NCBI GenBank assembly: GCA_024734495.1
Contig: JALMQS010000621.1
Coordinates: forward strand, 682,001 to 746,000
Source of the DNA: Forficula auricularia
Taxonomy: Eukaryota > Arthropoda > Insecta > Dermaptera > Forficulidae
Reading direction: 5' to 3'
Length of the DNA stretch: 64,000 nucleotides
Below, piece by piece: positions 56,626 to 64,000 of the stretch (within the stretch, counting starts at the first letter, position 1; each line of letters starts with the position of its first letter). The notes under the pieces were generated by a model. That model was not told where the DNA came from, ran no database searches, and was given only the letters and a program-made list of their open reading frames with translations. Made by a program: the position numbers and the translations under genes.

Positions 56626-59600
56626 CTAGATATATTAATAGTTAAGATGCCGCTATTCGAACCAAGCACCAATAAGTAAATTATGAAAATATTGTTATTT
56701 GAGTAAAATAGTGGAATAGTTAAATTTAATAGTTGGGTATTTAAATGAAATAATATGTAATTACGACAAGAAACTATATAAACTTGAATATTTATTATTT
56801 ATAATAAAAAATATTCAAGCTTATATCATTTATATTCATTTGATGTAAAATTGAATTATATAAATATTTAATTATTCATTTGGTTTAATTAAAAAAAATA
56901 ATTAAATATTTTTAATTAAATTAAATTTTCTATATTTATAAGGTATAATGTCGTAATCTAATTTTAATATATATTAATATTTCTTATAATCTTGTAGTGG
57001 GTTTTAAAATTAAAAAAAAAACAATTAGTAATGTAAACAAATTTTTTGTTATTTATTTTTAAATATATTAATAATTAAGATATCATTATTTTCAGAAAAT
57101 CTAAGTCGTTTTATGATAAAAAACATTCGTTTAGATATAATAAGATGTTTCACTAGAAGTAAACAAGACATTCATTAGATATTAAGAGATATCTAATAGA
57201 ATAAAATAGATCACTCAAGTATATAATATATTTGGTTTTACTTAGAGAGTGTAGGTTTTAGGTGAAACATGATATTAATTAATATATTTGGATTAAATAC
57301 CTAAAAATTTGCTCATATTTGGAATCATTTCGATATATCTTGATTATTAATCAAATAAGAGCTCATTAAAAATGCTCAACTCTATCAATATATTTATCAT
57401 AAATAAATTGTTTTTCCAGTGTAGGAACAAATATTCAATATTTTTACGAAGTCATTTAACATTTAAATAAAAATATAGAAAGTGGATTGTATGAAAATTA
57501 TCTCTAAGTCAGTAGATGTGGACAACTTTCTAACTAGTTACTTTCATGATAAATGGAAATTAATTATGACTATACAGATAAAAAGAGGATAAATAGGTAC
57601 ATAATGGCATTTTAATAAGCGTAATGGAGTAGAAATCACATTTGAGATCCTTTTATGAAATTCGTCGGTTTTCGTTAGGCCTAAACTCTTTCGAAAACGC
57701 TCCTGACATCTAGTTGATAATGTAGAAACCAACATCACTAGCGTAGCTTGGTTTCCTATTTGATCGTATTGATCTTACTTAAGATAGGCTTAGACCATTC
57801 CAAATCTAAAGGGTCCTGAAGAGGAGAACCGAAACAGACTTCACATTTCTCCCTCCACACCAAGTTTGATAATCTCCATTCCCTTTGTTTATAAAAATAT
57901 TGTAGTTTATAAATCATATTTCCAAAACAAAAATAGTCCCAAAAAATAATGAATTCTAAAAATGTTTATTTCTTATTTTGATACTTCTATAAAGTGCTTA
58001 ATTTGTTCATTAACTACGTAATTCGTAAATCAATAAAATCGAAGAATCTTCTAGAACAAGAAATTATTGATTGCGTTTCCAGGAAATGTATGGGCTGTAT
58101 CATCTGTTGGGCGTGGCACACCCACATCTTTTAGTGTCCACTTAACACAGATTAAGTTAGCGAAGAATGAAATATTCACCTCAAAAAATCTGATTAGACA
58201 ATTACACCCGTTCCCATAAGATTAAACTTTAAATCAGTATTAAGCAACAAGTAGTCTGTTCTTAGATGTGTGATTTCAATTTGTGTTTGTCTAAACTTTA
58301 AAGGAAATCTTTAATTATTTAAATTTTGTAAAGTAAAATTTAAAGTTTACATTTTACATTGCAATAAAATAACAGTGATATTATAGACAGATTTTCACTT
58401 GAAAGTCCTAAGTGTTATGACAGTTAAGCAATCAGTATATTGAGTTTTGTGATGATACCTGATAAAATAATTAGGCCTTCAAAATGAAACAACAGGTTGT
58501 AGGGACAACACTATCGTGACAATATTAGTATAAATTATCAAGCCAAGCGTGATAGTCTGACAATATCATCATGCCAGAGTGACATTTATTACTTATCACG
58601 CTATTTGAACTAAGCGATTAGTGTAAAGTCGGTATCGTGACTGCAGCTGTCACATACATTGTGTCCAGTAAATCGTGTAACAATAGCTATCACGCAATGC
58701 CACGAAAGAAATGTCAAATTATCTCTTTTTATAGAAAGTTGAGAATAATGTCACGGCCGTAAAGTAGAAAATACATTTTTCTTATTACATAAAAATTACC
58801 ATTCTCATGGGACTAAAAATTAAAGCTCATTATAAGGTTTTAGGTAAAGAATAAACGGCTTATTATCAGGTCTGAGAAAAAAGACATTAAAAACGGCTTA
58901 AACTTATTTTCAAAATAAAAATAGCATTAAAAACTGCTTGAATCCCTCAAATTTTTCCGACAGTCTTCTGAGTCGATCACGTTTACTTTTTCAATTTTCC
59001 TCTTTATTATTATTATTAGTTGCGTATGGCCCCTTAGGATCCCGCAAAGGCTCCTCAAGAATTTCGGACCAAGATTCTTTCTTAACTCCGCAATGACACC
59101 ATCTTTCTTTTCCAGACGTTTTTTTCTATGTTCTTTTTGTTTAGACACCATTTAATAATTTAATATGAAGGTTAGTAGGGTGGTTTAACATAAATAAAAT
59201 AAAAAATAAAATCTCTGAAGGTACAAACACTAGTGGCGGCGCCACGTGATGGGCAAGAGCCTGTTGCTATGCTGATGCTAAGCTGTTGCTATGCTGCTGT
59301 TGTCATGCAACATTGCGTCTATATACTCAACCTCAATTATAAGAAATTATTATGGATTCACAATTGAGCCTAATTTGAACATTACTCAACTTCTTTTATA
59401 ATAATTTACCATAGTGAACACTTCAAATAAAGATTTTACTATTTTTTAACTATCTCTGAGTAAGTGATTGAATTTGTTTGTATATAAGAGTTCCTATTAC
59501 CGGTAATAGCAGAATTTAAGTTTTTATGGATTTACAATCAAACTAAATTGTACATATTCCAAAAACTTTTGTCTTTCCACTAAGTGCTGAAGAGATTACA

Positions 59601-61834
59601 TTAGTAATGTGTTGAAACACAGCAAAGGAAACCACTTAATTTATTGAATTCTGTTCAAATTTAAAACGAGTCCCTAACAGTGTCACTACAATGACTGTCT
59701 GCTACCTTAAATTTACAAGATATAGCTATTCATTTTGCCAGAATTCGTAAATCGTATTAAAATTTTTAATGAATGAATATTTTGATGAGGACCTACCGAA
59801 TTTTTTGTGGGGTCAAAAATAAGAAAATATTTTTTATCATGAATTGGGAGATATTACTGTAAAGATCTTTTTAAGTAGAAAATAATGTTTTTTATTCTTC
59901 AATTTATTTCACTTTAAAAGGACGGTTTGAGAGAGCATCATCGGCCTTTAATAAGTGATATTGTACTTGTCTGAGTTTAAAAATGACTTTACTTAGAAAA
60001 ATTCTATAAATTCACTAACTTTCTCTTTATCAACGGCAAATAAAAAAGAATTTGATATCATAAGTAATTTGGAAGCTATAAGGTCCGGAACCAGTGGTAA
60101 ACGTTCGACTTGCACTTGATCTACCTACTTGTTAAAATGGGTATAACTTAATGATCAGTTGATAATTTTTTTAGGCCTGAGTTTGGATACGAAGATATTT
60201 GTAGAGTCGTTTTTTGAAGAATCGAAAAGTCTAAATTGACTCGAGATATTATATATAAAAATCTTTTTATAAGGTGCCTTGTGATTGAAAATAACAAAGT
60301 GCGTTTCTTTTATTTAGACAGACAGGATATCATTGAATGGTAGAAATATGCATGACTAATTCATTTTTATGACTATTGGTATACAGTCAGTTAGATTATG
60401 CAGTCAGTTTTTAATAAGCGTAACCGAGGAAAAATCATGTTCGAGAGGCTCCATTTAGGAAAAAAATTAATGTGTAGCTTAGGATCTTTTTGAGATGGCC
60501 ACGACATCTAGCGTATAATAAAGAAACCAATCTTCACTAGATCAATACAGGGCATTGAAGTTTTATGTCTCCTAGCATTTATTGATTTTCTATTTCGGTT
60601 TACTAGCAAGTCTTATTTAATTTTCAATCATTTGAAAAAATAATATCTTCCCAACTGATACAATTAATTTAATTTTTTATTTAATTTTAATGGTTTAATA
60701 ATATTTCTTCTTCGATATTTTTAACGCATCCGGAATTTTTTGGGTAAAAAAAATATCGAATTTTTTTCTCTATAAAAAGGAAATCATTATAGTAGAATTT
60801 TTTCGGAAATAGGTATTCACGAAATGTGCTTAAGCCAATTGTTGTGCGTTTCCCAAGGGTGTTCAAATAGATTTCAGTTTTTGCGATGAGGCATTGGCGG
60901 GTCCATTTAATTCTTGAAATTAATCATCAAATACAATGATTAAATTTTAGATTATAGTGTCCAGACAAATAAAAAAATATAATGATTTTAAATTAGTTTT
61001 CTTCACATTTCAGATATTTCTAAGCAAAAAATCAACTAAAAGTTTTGACTGAATTCAATATTCCAGTTACCAGGCATATACTGAGTAATATATAGCTTAG
61101 AGTTTATCTCCGAAACAATTTGAGATAAACTACAAAATGTTATCTATAGGTAAATTTATTTAATATAAAATATATCGTCAGATTGTCTCGAATACACCTG
61201 GGATTTCTAAATATAAAATAAATATATTATTTAATTTAAGTCTGAGGTAATGATTAATTGAAATTTTTCGTAATTAGCTGTGAGTGTTTTTCTATGAAGC
61301 TAAATAACGAGATACTAGAAGGAATAATTCAAAATTAACTTAACGCAATTAGCATGCAACTTAGTAGAGAAGGTTGTCTATATACAGGCGTTGGTTGGTT
61401 GGTTTAAGTGCTGCTGCTGCTGCCATCTTAAGAGTATTTTTATATTTTAATATTTCGGAGTACCGGAGTATCAGAAATTCGGGTTGATTTTGAGACTTTT
61501 ATTATTTAAAATAAAATAAAATAAAAATATATATTATGATCCAGTGAATTAAAAAAGAATGGGATAAATGATTAATATCGTATAATAATATTCCAATAAA
61601 AATCCATATCGTTGAAAAAATATACTTAATTCCAATATAATTTTAATTTTCCTGACATAAATGGATTTTGGTCTAAAATGAATTATATTTCATAGTCTTT
61701 GAAGTTAGCAAAATGGCGTTGTTTAAAGGGGTTTATTTTAATTCGATTTTTCCTACTTTACTTTGTAATATTCTAAAACAGTTTTAAAAAAATTTATTTT
61801 TGATGTTGTTAAAGCCGCTAATGTCTTGTGTATA
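56626..61834. other. Long AT-rich stretch without recognisable gene
   Basis: No coding region supported over 5 kb. Repeats noted: 57590-57740 and 60400-60545 share AATAAGCGTAA, CGACATCTAG/TGACATCTAG and GAAACCAA in order, so they are diverged copies of one element. Near 56260 and 59010, ATTATTATTAGTTGCGTATG and a following CCCTTA recur. At 59250-59310 CTGTTGCTATGCTG is imperfectly repeated. A diverged 2.4-kb-family fragment lies near 60920-61050. Confidence 0.45.
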
Positions 61835-62006
61835 ATTAATTTAATGTTGCTATGAGGTATGTTGAGACCTTTTGAACCTGGTGTAATGTTCAATATTAAG
61901 ACAAGAAGAAATCTTATTATGATTGAATACATGTAGATGGATTGTCTTGTCTAGATGTTTTATTTTTAAAAGGGCTCAACATACCTCATAGCAACATTAA
62001 ATTAAT
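61835..62006. mobile_element. MITE with perfect 32-bp terminal inverted repeats
   Basis: ATTAATTTAATGTTGCTATG...GTTGAG at 61835-61866 is an exact reverse complement of 61975-62006. Inner arms (AAGACAAG and CTTGTC, ACCTTTT and AAAAGG) extend the pairing. 172 bp in total, non-coding. No clear target duplication was fixed in the AT-rich flanks. The perfect arms suggest a young insertion. Confidence 0.7.
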
Positions 62007-62229
62007 TTACTTTTGATGTTTAAGGAGTGCCAGGAGAATTTTTTTAAAAAATTCATGATTTAGCACCTCTTTTTCAGTTTTGTGTTATTAATGTGGAGCT
62101 AAAATCATTTCCGTCTTTCATTATTATAATTCTTAATTATAGTTCAAATTACATTAAAAAAAAACAGGTGTATTTTATAGATATTAAAAAAAAAGAAAAT
62201 AATTTATATTTTTCTGTAATTGTTTTCTT

Positions 62230-64000
62230 TTATTTGGAAAAAGTAGCTATGATAATTTTAATAAATCTATTTGCATGTCAAAGATAGAAACAGATATATT
62301 TTATTATTAGAAGGGAGAAATCTTATGAAAAACTCACTTATCTTATAAATATCGAGACTTGGAGATGTCCAGTGAAGCCCAGGTGAACTCTATTTATACC
62401 TTTGAAAAAAATGAAGAAAAGGATAGGAAATACTAGTAGAAATTTAGAATTTATTTTAATAAAAAGAATTTTAGGGGGAAATTATCAAGTAGCTATGATC
62501 ATTTTAATATATCTATTTGCATGTCAAAGATACAAACAGATATATTTTATTATTAGAAGGGAGAAATCTTATGAAAAACTAATTATATCTTATAAATATC
62601 GAGACTTGGAGATGTCCAGTCGACACCAGGTGAACTCTATTTATACCTTTGAAAAAAATGAATAAATGGATAGGAAATAGTACTAGAAATTTAGAATTTA
62701 TTTTAATAAAAAAATTTTAGGGGGAAATTATCAAGTAGCTATGATCATTTTAATATATCTATTTGCATGTCAAATATACAAACAGATATATTTTATTATT
62801 AGAAGGGAGAAATCTTATGAAAAACTCATTATATCTTATAAATATCGAGACTTGGAGATGTCCAGTCGACACCAGGTGAACTCTATTTATACCTTTGAAA
62901 AAAATGAAGAAAAGGATAGGAAATACTAGTAGAAATTTAGAATTTATTTTAATAAAAAAATTTTAGGGGGAAATTATCAAGTAGCTATGATCATTTTAAT
63001 ATATCTATTTGCATGTCAAATATACAAACAGATATATTTTATTATTAGAAGGGAGAAATCTTATGAAAAACTCACTTATCTTATAAATATCGAGACTTGG
63101 AGATGTCCAGTCGACACCAGGTGAACTCTATTTATACCTTTGAAAAAAATGAAGAAAAGGATAGGAAATACTAGTAGAAATTTAGAATTTATTTTAATAA
63201 AAAAATTTTAGGGGAAATATATCAAGTAGCTATGATCATTTTAATATATCTATTTGAATGTCAAATATAGAAAGAGATATATTTTATATATTAGAAGGGA
63301 GAAATCTTATGAAAAACTCACTTATCTTATAAATATCGAGACTTGGAGATGTCCAGTCGGAGACCAGGTGAACTCTATTTATACCTTTGAAAAAAATGAA
63401 GAAAAGGATAGGAAATACTAGTAGAAATTTAGAATGTTATTTTAATAAAAAATTTTAGGGGGAAATTATCAAGTAGCTCTGATCATTTTAATATATCTAT
63501 TTGCATGTCAAATATACAAACAGATATATTTTATTATTAGAAGGGAGAAATCTTATGAAAAACTCACTTATCTTATAAATATCGAGACTTGGAGATGTCC
63601 AGTCGACACCAGGTGAACTCTATTTATACCTTTGAAAAAAATGAAGAAAAGGATAGGAAATACTAGTAGAAATTTAGAATTTATTTTAATTAAAAAAATT
63701 TTAGGGGGAAAATATCAAGTAGCTTATTTTAATAAAAAATTTGAAGGAAATTATCAAGTAGCTCTGATCATTATAATATATCTATTTGCATGTCAAATAT
63801 ACAAACAGATATCTTTTATTATTAGAAGGGAGAAATCTTATGAAAAACTCACTTATCTTATAAATTTCGAGGGGTTGGAGTCGTCCCGGCGAGTCCAGGT
63901 TAACTCTATTTATACCTTTGAAAAAAAGAAGAAAAAGATAGGAAATACTAGTATGAATTTAGAATTTCTTTTAATAAAAAATTTTTAGTGGAAATTATCA
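62230..64000 (+). repeat. Tandem repeat, about 246-bp unit, seven or more copies
   Basis: The anchor word TTTGCATGTCAAA (or a one-base variant) recurs near 62270, 62517, 62763, 63009, 63254, 63501 and 63787, spaced 245-247 bp except the last step of 286, where an extra partial segment is inserted. Copies are highly similar, and the array continues past the window end. The period is divisible by three, so one frame stays open across units; this explains several repeated short frames that should not be taken as genes. The last unit is the most diverged. Confidence 0.85.

Noticed and set aside
62402..63988. Several similar open frames of 62-118 codons
   Set aside because: They are the same 246-bp tandem unit read in its open frame; no evidence of a gene.
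62230..64000. CRISPR array
   Set aside because: Units are 246 bp and contiguous, not short repeats with unique spacers; the sequence is eukaryotic.

Overview
The window is AT-rich eukaryotic DNA with little coding content, probably from an arthropod. The evidence is one neuropeptide-type GPCR exon of an arthropod/invertebrate kind and a dense mix of mobile elements typical of arthropods: Penelope-like, jockey/I-like, CR1/L2-like, tRNA-derived SINEs, Helitrons, hAT-type MITEs and a spliced-transposase DNA transposon. I cannot name the species. There are no bacterial genes, operons, CRISPR arrays or intact rRNA/tRNA genes. Most long open frames outside the elements below look like chance frames in low-complexity DNA.

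Layout. 0-13 kb: an inverted-repeat MITE, a hAT-type MITE with a perfect 8-bp target duplication, hairpin repeats, a 5'-truncated LINE (9.74-10.6 kb, minus strand), a GC-rich-ended MITE (11.4 kb) and the 3' tail of a CR1/L2-like LINE (11.85-12.12 kb). 13.5-20.4 kb: a young tRNA-derived SINE, short tandem duplications, an 81-bp Helitron-like unit and a 968-bp non-autonomous Helitron with an extremely G-rich core. 21.2-23.8 kb: a decayed Penelope-like element (RT plus GIY-YIG) on the minus strand, split by a GC-rich insertion. 26.6-29.5 kb: a complete DNA transposon with matching terminal inverted repeats and a transposase-like gene that is fully open across one predicted intron. 29.83-30.87 kb: the last coding exon of a rhodopsin-class GPCR; the transposon lies just upstream, probably in its intron.

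31-36 kb: hairpin repeats and two copies of a second SINE family with target duplications. 36.28-42.12 kb: a nearly complete jockey/I-type LINE (gag-like ORF1, APE endonuclease, RT, RNase H) flanked on both sides by the same ~935-bp segment, which looks like an exceptionally long target-site duplication. 44.8-53.1 kb: a hairpin with a hammerhead-ribozyme-like core and two copies of an element bounded by a GAAGTCGGTT-type sequence, the second split by a CR1/L2-like LINE. 53.5-56 kb: further hammerhead-like hairpins, a third hAT-MITE copy and a third SINE copy. 56-61.8 kb: mostly featureless AT-rich DNA. 61.8-64 kb: a perfect-armed MITE followed by a ~246-bp tandem repeat that runs off the window end.

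The only host gene I can support is the GPCR. The rest is a record of repeated, often nested transposition. Several frame breaks, and the differences between the two 935-bp copies, are mostly one-base homopolymer indels, so some apparent pseudogenisation may be sequence error.
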